Shown here in pieces: positions 1 to 6,823 of a DNA stretch of 9,581 bases (positions are counted from its first letter, which is position 1; the number at the start of each line of letters is the position of its first letter). The position numbers and the translations under genes are program-made. The stretch is taken from assembly GCA_016522385.1 (NCBI GenBank), contig JAEKFU010000621.1:1-9581 (forward strand), given 5' to 3'. The stretch comes from Pseudomonadota bacterium (lineage in GTDB: Bacteria > Pseudomonadota > Alphaproteobacteria > Rhizobiales > Aestuariivirgaceae). Below the pieces are notes generated by a model. It ran no database searches. It was not told the DNA's origin and was given only the letters and a program-made list of their open reading frames with translations.

Positions 1-178
1 CGACTACCTCGTCTTCGCGCACGGCGGGTGTTGCTGTGTTTTGCGATCCGATTTCGGCGAGCGAAGCGCAAACGCGCTTTAGTTGAGCGCACAGATCATC
101 GATTTGGCCAAGTTGGTCACGAATGTCTTCGCCAGTCTCCAGCGGAGCTGGCAATGCCTTTTCGCGTCTGTTCAACAT
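1..178 (-). CDS. Hypothetical protein, N-terminal part only (runs off left edge)
   Basis: An open frame on the minus strand begins at the ATG at 176-178 and continues without a stop to base 1, giving 59 complete codons. A purine-rich GGAAGAAG lies 5-12 nt upstream of the start and serves as ribosome binding site. The visible part begins MLNRREKALP. From about residue 19 to 43 hydrophobic residues recur with 3/4 spacing (I19, L23, I26, L29, L33, V36, L40, I43), as in a short amphipathic or coiled-coil helix, followed by a polar stretch. I see no signal peptide and no recognisable domain. Without the C-terminal part no function can be given; a small regulator or mobilisation-type accessory protein would be possible but nothing here shows it. 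The frame, start and RBS make a real gene likely. Confidence 0.6.
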   Translation of the reverse strand, partial: MLNRREKALPAPLETGEDIRDQLGQIDDLCAQLKRVCASLAEIGSQNTATPAVREDEVV

Positions 179-209
179 CCAAACTTCTTCCAGCGATCTT
201 TACGTGAAT

Positions 210-265
210 AGTATAACAAAAACTCGTCACAGTATGACTTTACGGCAATTGCATTAAACTTTAAT
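210..265 (-). promoter_or_regulatory. AT-rich upstream region with possible -10 box and 13-nt palindrome
   Basis: Upstream of the minus-strand start at 178 the DNA is clearly AT-rich compared with its surroundings. Read on the minus strand, TATACT (210-215) resembles a -10 box about 32 nt before the start codon; the matching -35 position is poor. Further upstream, 253-265 is a perfect interrupted palindrome, ATTAAA-C-TTTAAT, that could bind a dimeric regulator. This is a motif reading only, so confidence is low. Confidence 0.25.
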
Positions 266-731
266 CAACGAGGACCGTCAGCTCTTCGTAACAACGTTAA
301 CGCATGCTTGCAGGCACGGCGTTGCCGGCCCTCTACAAAGAATCGATCAATTTGCGGATAGCGGGTATCAAGGTTTCTTTGGTGTTCAGCGGCATCCGTT
401 TTGTTCAGCCTGGTGTGGTTTGCCTGCGCCGATACAGGCCGAACCAATGAAGTTCTTCAATCCACGAATGTGGACGGTTATTCTGATGACGTATCGCCGT
501 GTTGCCCTTTTGATGAGCAGCAGAGTACCCTGTCGTTTATCCACACGCGCCAGGAATCACGGCAGTCATTTCGCATCCCTTCGGTAGCGCCGTTCGCGCC
601 GAGGTATCGGTGCGAGTGCGGGCCGATAACGACGGTTTATTTCAACTTACGGCACATGGTTTCAATTGACCTTGATGCGCGTATGACACCAGCTATCGGG
701 ACGAATCGGAAGACAAGAGGGATTGGGTCTG
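216..731. other. Gene-poor region
   Basis: I find no convincing gene here. Several open frames exist on both strands but lack good ribosome binding sites and have protein compositions unlike their neighbours (many Cys, Arg, Ser, His). One stop-free stretch on the plus strand, 517-669, reads as a more protein-like sequence ending LTAHGFN before TGA, but two TGA codons directly precede it and it has no good start. It may be a remnant of a decayed gene or chance. Confidence 0.5.
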
Positions 732-941
732 ATGATCCGCGAACGAACGTCCGCCGAGCAAACAGGTGGAGTACCACGCTGGAAGGTTCCATTGGCAAGG
801 ATGGCCATAGAGGTCCCGCGTGAAGTTCACGAGACGCGAAACGACTTCTTCCTCCATCTGTTCGAGGCGGCGGTCAACGCGTACTACGACAATTTGTCTG
901 CTGTTGAGACGCAACGGTTGAATGGACCGATCGAGCGGTGA
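732..941 (+). CDS. Small hypothetical protein
   Basis: This 69-codon open frame starts at ATG 732, which has GAGGGA at 717-722, nine nt upstream; a TTG nine bases earlier (723) is too close to that site to be preferred. The product is charged and soluble (MIRERTSAEQ at the start), with a C-terminal half that reads as an amphipathic helix rich in Phe, Leu, Ala and Asn (FFLHLFEAAVNAYY around residues 43-56). No signal peptide, metal-binding motif or known family is visible. A 73-codon antisense frame covers most of the same bases but looks less protein-like. The gene stands alone in a gene-poor stretch. It could be a real small protein or the tail of a decayed one; the RBS is the main support. 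Confidence 0.3.
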   Translation: MIRERTSAEQTGGVPRWKVPLARMAIEVPREVHETRNDFFLHLFEAAVNAYYDNLSAVETQRLNGPIER

Positions 942-1032
942 AATGATGGTCGCGACTCCTTGTGCTAATTGGCCAAACGTAGATTATCGAGTCCGTCCGA
1001 GATTGGCGTTCTTCTCGGTATCCCTCGAATTG

Positions 1033-1044
1033 TGTCTCGAGACA
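1033..1044. promoter_or_regulatory. Perfect 12-bp palindrome, possible operator
   Basis: TGTCTCGAGACA is its own reverse complement. With three flanking bases on each side (TTG and AAA) the symmetry extends to 18 bp with a single mismatched pair. It lies 42 nt before the proposed start of the BASS-family transporter gene, a usual place for a repressor or activator site. I recognise no specific regulator from the sequence. Confidence 0.35.
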
Positions 1045-1086
1045 AAATCCTGTCGCCCATCGTCTGACTGAGAGCGAGTGTTGCGA

Positions 1087-2037
1087 ATGAAATCCGCCAC
1101 TACCCTGTTACTCCAGGCCGGCCGGCATGGCAGGCTTGTATTGATTCTCGGTCTACTTGCCGGTATCGCCTTGCCGGATCTGGCGCTCGCGATGAAGCCC
1201 TGGCTGGGCGAAATGGTGGCGCTGTTGCTGTTCATCAGCGCCTTGCGGATAGGTCCCGCGGCAGCGGCTGGAAAGTTAGCCGATCTGCGCAAAACGCTCG
1301 GCCTCGTTGCGGTGCTTCAACTGGCGTTGCCACTTTTCCTCGCTGCGGCGTTCCTGGTCTTCGGATTTTCCGGCTCGCTTGCCGTTGCCTTAGTGTTGAT
1401 GGTGGCTGCACCATCGATTGTTGGCAGTCCAAACCTCACATTGATGACCGGCAATGATCCAGCGCCTGCCTTGCGGTTGCTGATCGCCGGCACTGCACTG
1501 ATGCCGCTCACCGTCGTGCCCGTCTTCTGGTTGTCGCCCGCCTTTGGCACAATAAACGCCGTTGTCGCGGCTGCGGCAAAACTGCTCGTCATTATTGCCA
1601 TCGCCGGTGGCCTTGCCTTTGTCATCCGGCACCGCTGGTTTCGCGACCCGACGAGTCGATCACTCGACGCCGTAGATGGACTCTCGGCCATCATGTTGGC
1701 CGTTGTCGTCATCGGTTTGATGGCCGCCGTCGGCCCTGCTTTGCGCGAAGAGCCGCTGCGATTGGCCGGCATGCTCGGTACCGTCTTTGTCGCAAACTTT
1801 GCGCTTCAATTTATCGCCTGGTTTGTGCTGGCCGGGGCGAAGTCTGCCGGTGAACGGGTTTCGTGGTCGATCGTGTCCGGCAACCGAAATATGGGCCTGT
1901 TTCTGGCAGCGCTTCCGGTTACTGTCACCGATCCCATCTTGCTGTTCATCGGCTGCTACCAGATCCCCATGTTCTTGACACCCTTGATGCTGGGCTGGAT
2001 GTACAGGCCACAAGTTGACCTCAATAGCCAATCTTGA
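1087..2037 (+). CDS. Bile acid:sodium symporter (BASS) family membrane transporter
   Basis: The 316-residue product is strongly hydrophobic throughout, with about nine or ten membrane segments, matching the usual length and layout of BASS/SBF-like secondary transporters of the inner membrane. Two family hallmarks are visible: the segment APSIVGSPNLT...GNDPAPAL (about residues 108-129), and SGNRNMGLFLAALP (264-277) in the C-terminal half, which corresponds to one of the crossed helices that bind sodium in the family. Family members carry organic anions such as bile acids, pantoate, pyruvate or other carboxylates together with sodium; the substrate here cannot be told. ATG 1087 is preferred over GTG 1078 because AGCGAG lies 8 nt upstream of it, while the GTG has no well-spaced site. 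The same-strand hydrolase gene follows after 78 bp and may be co-transcribed. A 12-bp palindrome upstream may be its operator. Confidence 0.85.
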   Translation: MKSATTLLLQAGRHGRLVLILGLLAGIALPDLALAMKPWLGEMVALLLFISALRIGPAAAAGKLADLRKTLGLVAVLQLALPLFLAAAFLVFGFSGSLAVALVLMVAAPSIVGSPNLTLMTGNDPAPALRLLIAGTALMPLTVVPVFWLSPAFGTINAVVAAAAKLLVIIAIAGGLAFVIRHRWFRDPTSRSLDAVDGLSAIMLAVVVIGLMAAVGPALREEPLRLAGMLGTVFVANFALQFIAWFVLAGAKSAGERVSWSIVSGNRNMGLFLAALPVTVTDPILLFIGCYQIPMFLTPLMLGWMYRPQVDLNSQS

Positions 2038-2115
2038 TCTTGCCCAAGCCGGTCTCTTAAGTGGACTTGGCATACTACGGTGCAGCTGTTCTGTCTGAAT
2101 TGAGCGGGAAACGCA

Positions 2116-2946
2116 ATGCAGATGACTTTGCCGACGACGATGTTGATGTGCGTCTGGCTGGGTGTGGTGATGATCTCGGCGTTGCCCGCGCCCGCCGGAG
2201 CGACGGAGGTCGTCCACTTCTCAAGCGTCGTGTTGCCCCTGAGCGCGTTTAAGCGACGCCAGGCAAAGGCGCAGGGCAAAGAGTTGAAACCGGAACCAGG
2301 TTCGCCGCTTTGGGGTCACATCGACAAGCCTGACGGTCCGGGACCATTTCCGGCGGTCGTACTCATGCACGGCTGTGGCGGACTTCTCCCGACCCATGCA
2401 CGCTGGGCAAGCCTGCTCAATAAATTAGGTTATGTCACGCTGATGCTCGACAGCTTTCGGCCGCGTAGCGTCTTCAATGTCTGCACCAGGCCTGTCAGAA
2501 TTGTTTCACCGTCATTTCGCGCATTGGATGCCTATGGCGCGCTAGCCTATCTGCAGGGGCTCACATTTGTTGATCCGAAACGTATCGGCCTTATCGGCTG
2601 GTCGCACGGCGGCACTTCGGCGTTGGAAGCAGTCAACCATGCGGGGATTACTGCCCGTCTGCCACATCGTTTCAGCGCAGTCGTTGCCTTCTATCCATAC
2701 TGCATAGAAGATCGCCGCTTCGACCTGCCGGTACTCATTTTGATGGGTGAGGCCGATGACTGGACACCACTCAGTCTGTGTCGGAAGCTGAAGGTCAACA
2801 ATCTCCATGATGGCACCTCCATCGAGCTGCTGGCCTATCCCGGTGCGCATCACGCTTTCGATGCGACCGACCTGCAATCGGGCCTGTCGCTCAAAGGGGT
2901 CGATGGCAAGGCTCATTGGCTACAATACAACAAATATGCGCATTAA
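2116..2946 (+). CDS. Secreted dienelactone hydrolase family protein, C-terminally truncated
   Basis: The 276-residue product starts with a signal peptide (hydrophobic residues about 8-24, likely cleavage after AGA at about 29), so it acts in the periplasm or outside. It has an alpha/beta-hydrolase fold of the dienelactone hydrolase type: oxyanion-hole motif HGCGG (85-89), nucleophile elbow GWSHGG with Ser163, acid Asp214 or Asp215 in GEADDWTP, and catalytic His246 in YPGAHHAFD. The nucleophile is Ser rather than the Cys of classical dienelactone hydrolase, so an esterase-like role is likely; the substrate is unknown. GCGGGAA before ATG 2116 is a fair RBS. The protein ends abruptly after NKYAH at TAA 2944-2946, where the family normally continues into a final helix; that helix is still encoded in the same frame after the stop. 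All catalytic residues precede the stop, so activity may survive, but stability may not. Confidence 0.85.
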   Translation: MQMTLPTTMLMCVWLGVVMISALPAPAGATEVVHFSSVVLPLSAFKRRQAKAQGKELKPEPGSPLWGHIDKPDGPGPFPAVVLMHGCGGLLPTHARWASLLNKLGYVTLMLDSFRPRSVFNVCTRPVRIVSPSFRALDAYGALAYLQGLTFVDPKRIGLIGWSHGGTSALEAVNHAGITARLPHRFSAVVAFYPYCIEDRRFDLPVLILMGEADDWTPLSLCRKLKVNNLHDGTSIELLAYPGAHHAFDATDLQSGLSLKGVDGKAHWLQYNKYAH

Positions 2947-3000
2947 AACGCCATCAAGCGGCTGAGATCATTCTTGGCAGCCCACGTCTCCCGGCAATGA
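2947..3000 (+). pseudogene. Cut-off 3' tail of the hydrolase gene behind an in-frame TAA
   Basis: Directly after the TAA at 2944-2946 the same frame stays open for 17 codons, reading NAIKRLRSFLAAHVSRQ, then TGA at 2998-3000. This is the basic/hydrophobic terminal helix expected at the end of a dienelactone-hydrolase-type protein (pattern A-x-x-R-x-x-x-FL). A single G-to-T change (GAA to TAA) would explain the stop. The next gene, convergent on the other strand, ends at 3011, so the older TGA fits the gene spacing well. Sequencing error at one base is the alternative. Confidence 0.6.
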
Positions 3001-3010
3001 ATCTTTATGG

Positions 3011-3763
3011 CTACCGCGCTGATCCGGTGTTCTGACTGATAATGGTTTGTGAGAACTCCTTCAGCAGTTTTTGCCGGATCGCTTGCCTGAAGTCATCGAA
3101 GGTCGTAGCCTTCATGACGAAACTGCCTGTCCCCACAGCGACATTGCGGCGATACCACTTGGCCAGCCCGGGATCGTCCGTGGTGATGGCTAGGCCGTTC
3201 ACTATTACGTCCCCCGCTAACGCTCTGGCGCGTGCCTCCGGCAGTTGTACGGCCCCATCGTTCCAGGGTTTCGTTTCGATCCCGTCCCCGGAGATATCCA
3301 CAACACGGCGACTTGCATCGATTTTGTTGCTCTCAATCATTTTGAGCGCGTGGGCCAGCCCGTCCCCGAGCCCTGTGCCTCCGCCACCTAGGGAATAGAC
3401 GCCAGCGGTCAACAAGCGAAATTCTTCCACCGCCATGGCAAACAGTTCGGCTGAACCGGGCGAGTGCAGGATATGCCATTTGGTCGGAAATTTTCCAAAG
3501 GCGGCGTCCGACCAGATCAGCATTGCCACCGCGACTTTTCGCGTCGGACCTTGACCAATCGCGTGCTGCACGGCCTCATCACGGAAAGCCGCCGCGATTC
3601 CGTCCAGTTGCAATTGCAGCTCACGTTTGTCAACGCTGCCCGAGGCATCGACTGCGAGTACGATCTCGACATCGACCATCTCCGCTTGGTCGGCAAGGGC
3701 CTGTGTTTGCGGCCAAAAGACCACAAACCACAACGTGACAATGATGTAAGCCTTTGCGGACAT
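3011..3763 (-). CDS. DUF1194 domain-containing secreted VWA-like protein
   Basis: The 250-residue product begins with a signal peptide (hydrophobic residues 5-18, likely cleavage after QALA at 24), so it is exported. The rest is a von Willebrand A-type domain of the DUF1194 family: strand VDVEIVLAVDASGS with the MIDAS motif D39-x-S41-x-S43, the MIDAS threonine in GGGTGLGDG (T130), and DISGDG with Asp160. Such domains bind a divalent metal and usually mediate protein-protein contacts; the partner is unknown and the family has no defined biochemical role that I know of. The open frame extends upstream to 3865, but ATG 3763 is chosen because it places the signal peptide at the N-terminus and has AGGG nine nt upstream; the extra 34 residues look non-coding. 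It converges on the hydrolase gene and diverges from the lyase-like gene across 118 bp. Confidence 0.85.
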   Translation of the reverse strand: MSAKAYIIVTLWFVVFWPQTQALADQAEMVDVEIVLAVDASGSVDKRELQLQLDGIAAAFRDEAVQHAIGQGPTRKVAVAMLIWSDAAFGKFPTKWHILHSPGSAELFAMAVEEFRLLTAGVYSLGGGGTGLGDGLAHALKMIESNKIDASRRVVDISGDGIETKPWNDGAVQLPEARARALAGDVIVNGLAITTDDPGLAKWYRRNVAVGTGSFVMKATTFDDFRQAIRQKLLKEFSQTIISQNTGSAR

Positions 3764-3881
3764 ATCAAAGGACCCTACTGACCGGAATTGACAATACGAT
3801 AGAATAGCATGCCTCACGGGGCTTCGCGTTTGAAGGCTTAGCCGCCACCCGGCCTCAATGAGCATGAACGGAGCAAGGACG
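3764..3881. promoter_or_regulatory. Divergent intergenic region between DUF1194 and lyase-like genes
   Basis: These 118 bp must hold the promoters of both divergent genes. A perfect TTGACA lies on the plus strand at 3788-3793, but no good -10 hexamer follows at 16-18 nt, so the plus-strand promoter is not confidently placed. On the minus strand TATTCT (about 3800-3805) is a weak -10 candidate. The immediate upstream of the plus-strand start carries GGAG eight nt before ATG 3882. Confidence 0.3.
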
Positions 3882-4718
3882 ATGGATATTGCGCAAACCG
3901 AGAAGTACGATCAGTTCAATGCGCTGCATGTTCGCCAAGGGGTCTTTGTCATTCCAAACCCGTGGGATGCCGGCACGGCTAGAATTTTGACCGCGATGGG
4001 CTTTGAGGCATTAGCGACCACAAGCGCCGGTTTGGCGTTCTCAATTGGCCGGCGAGATTCGGCTACCGGGCTGACACGGGAAGTGGTTCTGCACAACGCC
4101 CGCGAGATAGTCGAGGCCACGCATTTACCGGTGTCGGCCGATCTCGAAGACGGTTTCGGTGCCGCGCCTGAAACCTGTGCCGAGACGATCCGGCTGGCGG
4201 CAGAGACGGGTCTGGTGGGCGGATCAATTGAAGATGCAACCGGTAACGCAGATGATCCGATCTTTGGGTTTGAGCATACTGTGGAACGCGTCGCGGCGGC
4301 CTGCGAAGCAGCTCGGAATTTACCGTTCGTTTTGACTGCACGGGCCGAGAACTTCCTATATGGCCGCCACGATCTTGACGATACGATCAAACGGCTTCAG
4401 GCGTTCGCCAGCGTTGGCGCTGATGTTGTCTATGCGCCCGGACTGCCCAGTCTCGATGCTATCCGTGAGGTATGTGAAGCTGTTGATAAGCCGGTCAACG
4501 TCGTCATGGGGCTCCAGTGCACGACATATTCGGTCGGCCAGCTGCAAGCTGCCGGCGTCAAGCGAATTAGCGTCGGCGGATCCTTTGCCCGGGCCGCCCT
4601 TGGCGCCTTTATGCGGGCCGCAAGGGAAGTCAAGGAAAAGGGGACCTTCGACTATGCAGGCGAAGCGATACCCGATGCCGAGGCTGCCAGCTACATGGCG
4701 CCGACGCAGCGGTCTTGA
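3882..4718 (+). CDS. Isocitrate lyase/PEP mutase superfamily protein
   Basis: The 278-residue product has the full length of the COG2513 (PrpB/PEP mutase-like) TIM-barrel proteins. Visible marks are the N-terminal VIPNPWDAGTARILTAMGF, LATTSAGLAFSIG (phosphate/carboxylate-binding TSAG at 47-50), the metal-binding region SADLEDGFG (D87, E89, D90), GGSIEDAT (E117, D118), and LTARAENF (R154, E156). These enzymes make or break C-C or P-C bonds in Mg-bound oxyacids. The cysteine motif of true isocitrate and methylisocitrate lyases (KKCGH/KRCGH) is absent at the active-site loop after E117, so it is not an ordinary glyoxylate- or methylcitrate-cycle lyase; substrate unknown. ATG 3882 is preferred over ATG 3858 because GGAG sits eight nt before it and family similarity starts just after. 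The phosphatase-fold gene follows 18 bp downstream. Confidence 0.85.
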   Translation: MDIAQTEKYDQFNALHVRQGVFVIPNPWDAGTARILTAMGFEALATTSAGLAFSIGRRDSATGLTREVVLHNAREIVEATHLPVSADLEDGFGAAPETCAETIRLAAETGLVGGSIEDATGNADDPIFGFEHTVERVAAACEAARNLPFVLTARAENFLYGRHDLDDTIKRLQAFASVGADVVYAPGLPSLDAIREVCEAVDKPVNVVMGLQCTTYSVGQLQAAGVKRISVGGSFARAALGAFMRAAREVKEKGTFDYAGEAIPDAEAASYMAPTQRS

Positions 4719-4736
4719 TCATATCTGCCGTCCGTG

Positions 4737-5495
4737 ATGCGCCTTGTCGCCTGGAACTGCAACATGGCCTTGCACCGCAAGGCGCAGGCCTTACTGGATC
4801 TCAATCCAGACATTGCCGTTGTTTCGGAATGTGCGCGACCGGACATACTCAAAAAGCGCGGGGCAGAGGCCTGGCTGGAGGCTGAACCCGTATGGATCGG
4901 TGACAACCCCAACAAGGGCCTCGGCATCTTCACGTTCAACAGCTACACCGCTCTCCTCAGGGACGAATACCATCGAGCTTTGAAATATATCGCGCCGGTG
5001 CGCATCGTCGGTCCCGTCGACTTCAATCTTTTGGCTGTCTGGGCGCAGAATGCCAGCGGCGGTAACCATCGCAAGCATCAGCTCGGGCCGCTGCGTCGCG
5101 CGTTGAGCATATACGGCGACTTCCTCAACTCGGGTGATACGATCGTCGCTGGTGATCTCAACAACAACGTCATTTGGGACAAACCGGGCTGGCGGATCAA
5201 TCACAAGGTGATGGTGGACAAGCTGGACCAATTGGGTCTAATCAGCGCCTATCATGCAGCGACCGGCGAGGCTCAAGGAGCCGAAACCATCCCCACTCAC
5301 TATTGGCGTGACCGCAAGAAAGAAGGTCCAACCTACCATATTGACTATGTTTTCGTGCCAGACACCTGGTTGCCCGGCATCCGACATCTCAGCGTCGGGA
5401 CATTTGAGGATTGGTGTGGCTCCGGGCTAAGTGATCATGTCCCCATCCTTGTTGAGATAGAAACACTTTGCTTTACACAACCAAAGCGCTCGTAG
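4737..5495 (+). CDS. Endonuclease/exonuclease/phosphatase family protein
   Basis: The 252-residue product has the EEP (DNase I-like) fold marks: WNCNM with N7 and N9 near the N-terminus, the metal-binding Glu31 in VVSECA, GDLNNN with D140 and N142, HIDYVFV with H201 and D203, and the C-terminal LSDHVP with D233 and the catalytic H234. It has no signal peptide, so it is probably cytoplasmic. Members of this superfamily hydrolyse phosphodiester or phosphomonoester bonds in nucleic acids, lipids or small molecules; the sequence does not decide which. ATG 4737 follows a GTG directly (4734); neither has a clear Shine-Dalgarno site. The 18-bp gap after the lyase-like gene suggests translation from a shared message. 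The last dozen residues beyond LVEIET are not family-like and simply form the tail. Confidence 0.8.
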   Translation: MRLVAWNCNMALHRKAQALLDLNPDIAVVSECARPDILKKRGAEAWLEAEPVWIGDNPNKGLGIFTFNSYTALLRDEYHRALKYIAPVRIVGPVDFNLLAVWAQNASGGNHRKHQLGPLRRALSIYGDFLNSGDTIVAGDLNNNVIWDKPGWRINHKVMVDKLDQLGLISAYHAATGEAQGAETIPTHYWRDRKKEGPTYHIDYVFVPDTWLPGIRHLSVGTFEDWCGSGLSDHVPILVEIETLCFTQPKRS

Positions 5496-5539
5496 CCGTT
5501 GGTTCATGCGTGCCTATCTAGAGCGTGTCTTTCTCATAT

Positions 5540-5557
5540 GGAACCATTTGATGGTCC
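5540..5557. repeat. Short hairpin competing with the long inverted repeat
   Basis: GGAACCAT (5540-5547) can pair with ATGGTCC (5551-5557) around a TTG loop, with one bulged A. Its right arm overlaps the left arm of the 5552-5648 hairpin, so the two structures exclude each other in RNA. Confidence 0.35.
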
Positions 5558-5648
5558 AAATCCGGTCACTCGGCTAGTTACGGACCGCAGCGCGATGTGG
5601 GTCATCGGGCAAGTTCGGTAACGACGTCCGATGGCCGGATTTGGCCCA
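5552..5648. repeat. Long nested inverted repeat (hairpin element or structured RNA)
   Basis: Bases 5552-5568 and 5632-5648 pair over 17 positions with 15 Watson-Crick pairs, one G-U and one mismatch, including a perfect 10-bp core (5556-5565 with 5635-5644). Further helices nest inside: 5571-5573 with 5628-5630, 5577-5581 with 5618-5622 (GTTAC/GTAAC), and 5593-5597 with 5603-5607 (CGATG/CATCG, loop TGGGT). Together they form one hairpin of about 97 nt. It starts 57 nt after the stop of the phosphatase-fold gene. Rhizobial genomes are known to carry dispersed palindromic intergenic elements of about 100 bp; this could be one, or a 3'-UTR/small RNA structure. There is no U-tract as in a classic terminator. 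Confidence 0.6.
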
Positions 5649-5860
5649 CCTTTACGGACCAATCAAATCCTGATGCCGAGTACTACCACCCATACTTTCG
5701 AGGGTTTGGGGTACGTGTTGTCCGCGACCTCAGTCATATTCTCCCAGTTAGCATCGGGATGGTAGTCATCAGTTGCCTACAATTCGACTTAGTCTGTGGC
5801 TATGTGTCCATTAACTTCCAATTTGCCGCAGAGAAATTCGAACAACGATAGGATTTTAGA

Positions 5861-6823
5861 ATGCCAAATGTTGTGAAATCTGCAGCTCTGATGGTGATCT
5901 GCTTGATCGCGAGTATTGGCGCAGCGCGCGCCGCCGATATCGTCATCGGCATTCCGAGTTGGTCGTCGGCTAATGCCACGGCCCACGTCATCAAAGAAGT
6001 GCTTGAAAAGCGCCTCAACCTTGAAGTGACTCTGAAAACCGCGACAAATGAGGAAATCTTCGCCGGCATGGATGAGGGCACCATCCACGTCCACCCGGAA
6101 GTCTGGCTACCCAACCAGATGACACTTCACAACAAATACGTCATCCGTCGAAAGTCGGTGATCATGAGTGAAAAGGCGGTGCCGGCCGAACAAGGAATAT
6201 GTGTTACGAGACACACGGCCGAAACAGAGAACATACGCCGCATCGAGGATCTCGCCGATCCGCAAAAAGCCAGGGTCTTCGACACCAATGGTGATGGCCG
6301 AGGGGAGTTATGGGTCGGTGATGGCGATTGGGCATCAACCTCGATTGAAAGGATCAGGGCCGAGAGCTACGGGCATGCCAGGACCATGCAGCTCTTAGAG
6401 GCTGAAGAAGTCGTGGCGATGGCCGCCATTGATGCCGCGGTTGCCGTGGATCGGCCGATCGCATTTTACTGTTATGCGCCACACCACGTGTTTTCTCTGC
6501 ACGAGATCGTGTTTCTCGAAGAACCACCGCACGACCCGCGCGCCTGGAATATAGTCAATCCGGCCGATGATCCACAGTGGCTGACCAAGTCCAGTGCCGC
6601 CGTTGCCTGGGCGACTTCATTTCTACATGTCACGTATGCGAGCAACTTGATCGACACGCAGCCGGCGGCGGCCAGGCTTCTTTCGGCGATCAAGCTCGAT
6701 GTCGATACGGTTTCAGCGATGACATATGCGATTGTGGTGGATGGGGTCGCGCCGGCCGATTTCGCAAAACAGTGGGTTGCCGCAAACAGTGATCGGATCG
6801 ATGAATGGATGGCCGCCAAATGA
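5861..6823 (+). CDS. Glycine betaine/proline-type ABC transporter substrate-binding protein (OpuAC/ProX family)
   Basis: The 320-residue product has a signal peptide (hydrophobic core about 7-20, cleavage after ARA at 24), so it is periplasmic. The mature part starts ADIVIGIPSWSSANATAHV, the usual opening of OpuAC-type binding proteins, with Trp34 in the first ligand loop, HPEVWLPNQ (W82), the family-typical segment DTNGDGRGELWVGDGDW (141-157, W151 and W157), and FYCYAPHHVF (202-211). Aromatic residues of this kind cage quaternary ammonium groups, so betaine, choline, proline betaine or a similar osmolyte is the likely ligand. AGGA lies seven nt before the ATG. No ATPase or permease gene is adjacent; its 3' end overlaps the start of an L,D-transpeptidase gene by four bases (ATGA). 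It may serve a transporter encoded elsewhere or act as a sensor; that is inference. Confidence 0.85.
   Translation: MPNVVKSAALMVICLIASIGAARAADIVIGIPSWSSANATAHVIKEVLEKRLNLEVTLKTATNEEIFAGMDEGTIHVHPEVWLPNQMTLHNKYVIRRKSVIMSEKAVPAEQGICVTRHTAETENIRRIEDLADPQKARVFDTNGDGRGELWVGDGDWASTSIERIRAESYGHARTMQLLEAEEVVAMAAIDAAVAVDRPIAFYCYAPHHVFSLHEIVFLEEPPHDPRAWNIVNPADDPQWLTKSSAAVAWATSFLHVTYASNLIDTQPAAARLLSAIKLDVDTVSAMTYAIVVDGVAPADFAKQWVAANSDRIDEWMAAK

Larger units (their letters stand above)
5496..5860. other. 365-bp intergenic region
   Basis: This stretch separates the phosphatase-fold gene from the substrate-binding-protein operon. Its left half holds a long nested inverted repeat (5552-5648). An open frame 5597-5851 (GTG start inside the hairpin, no ribosome binding site) is not convincing as a gene. 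The right end supplies AGGA at 5850-5853, seven nt before ATG 5861. I could not place a sigma-70 promoter with confidence, though one is expected here. Confidence 0.6.

Noticed and set aside
401..823. Open frame of 140 codons on the plus strand
   Set aside because: Composition is rich in Arg, Ser, Thr and Cys with no domain, the start lacks a ribosome binding site, and it overlaps the better-supported small ORF at 732-941 in another frame.
1317..2217. Long antisense open frames opposite the transporter and hydrolase genes
   Set aside because: They are shadows of the GC-rich transporter coding sequence; their products are low-complexity Arg/Gln/His/Ala-rich with no family features.
3788..3793. 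Perfect TTGACA as a definite promoter
   Set aside because: No acceptable -10 hexamer at 16-18 nt on the plus strand, so it is recorded only as part of the divergent region.
3764..3865. N-terminal extension of the DUF1194 frame up to 3865
   Set aside because: It would bury the signal peptide in the middle of the protein and runs to the start of the divergent gene; ATG 3763 has a better RBS.
5578..5660. Direct repeat TTACGGACC at 5578-5586 and 5652-5660
   Set aside because: A 9-base match within a region of this size is quite likely by chance, and the first copy lies inside the hairpin.
5597..5851. Open frame of 84 codons on the plus strand before the binding-protein gene
   Set aside because: It starts at GTG inside the long hairpin, has no ribosome binding site, shows no recognisable domain, and its end overlaps the binding-protein RBS.
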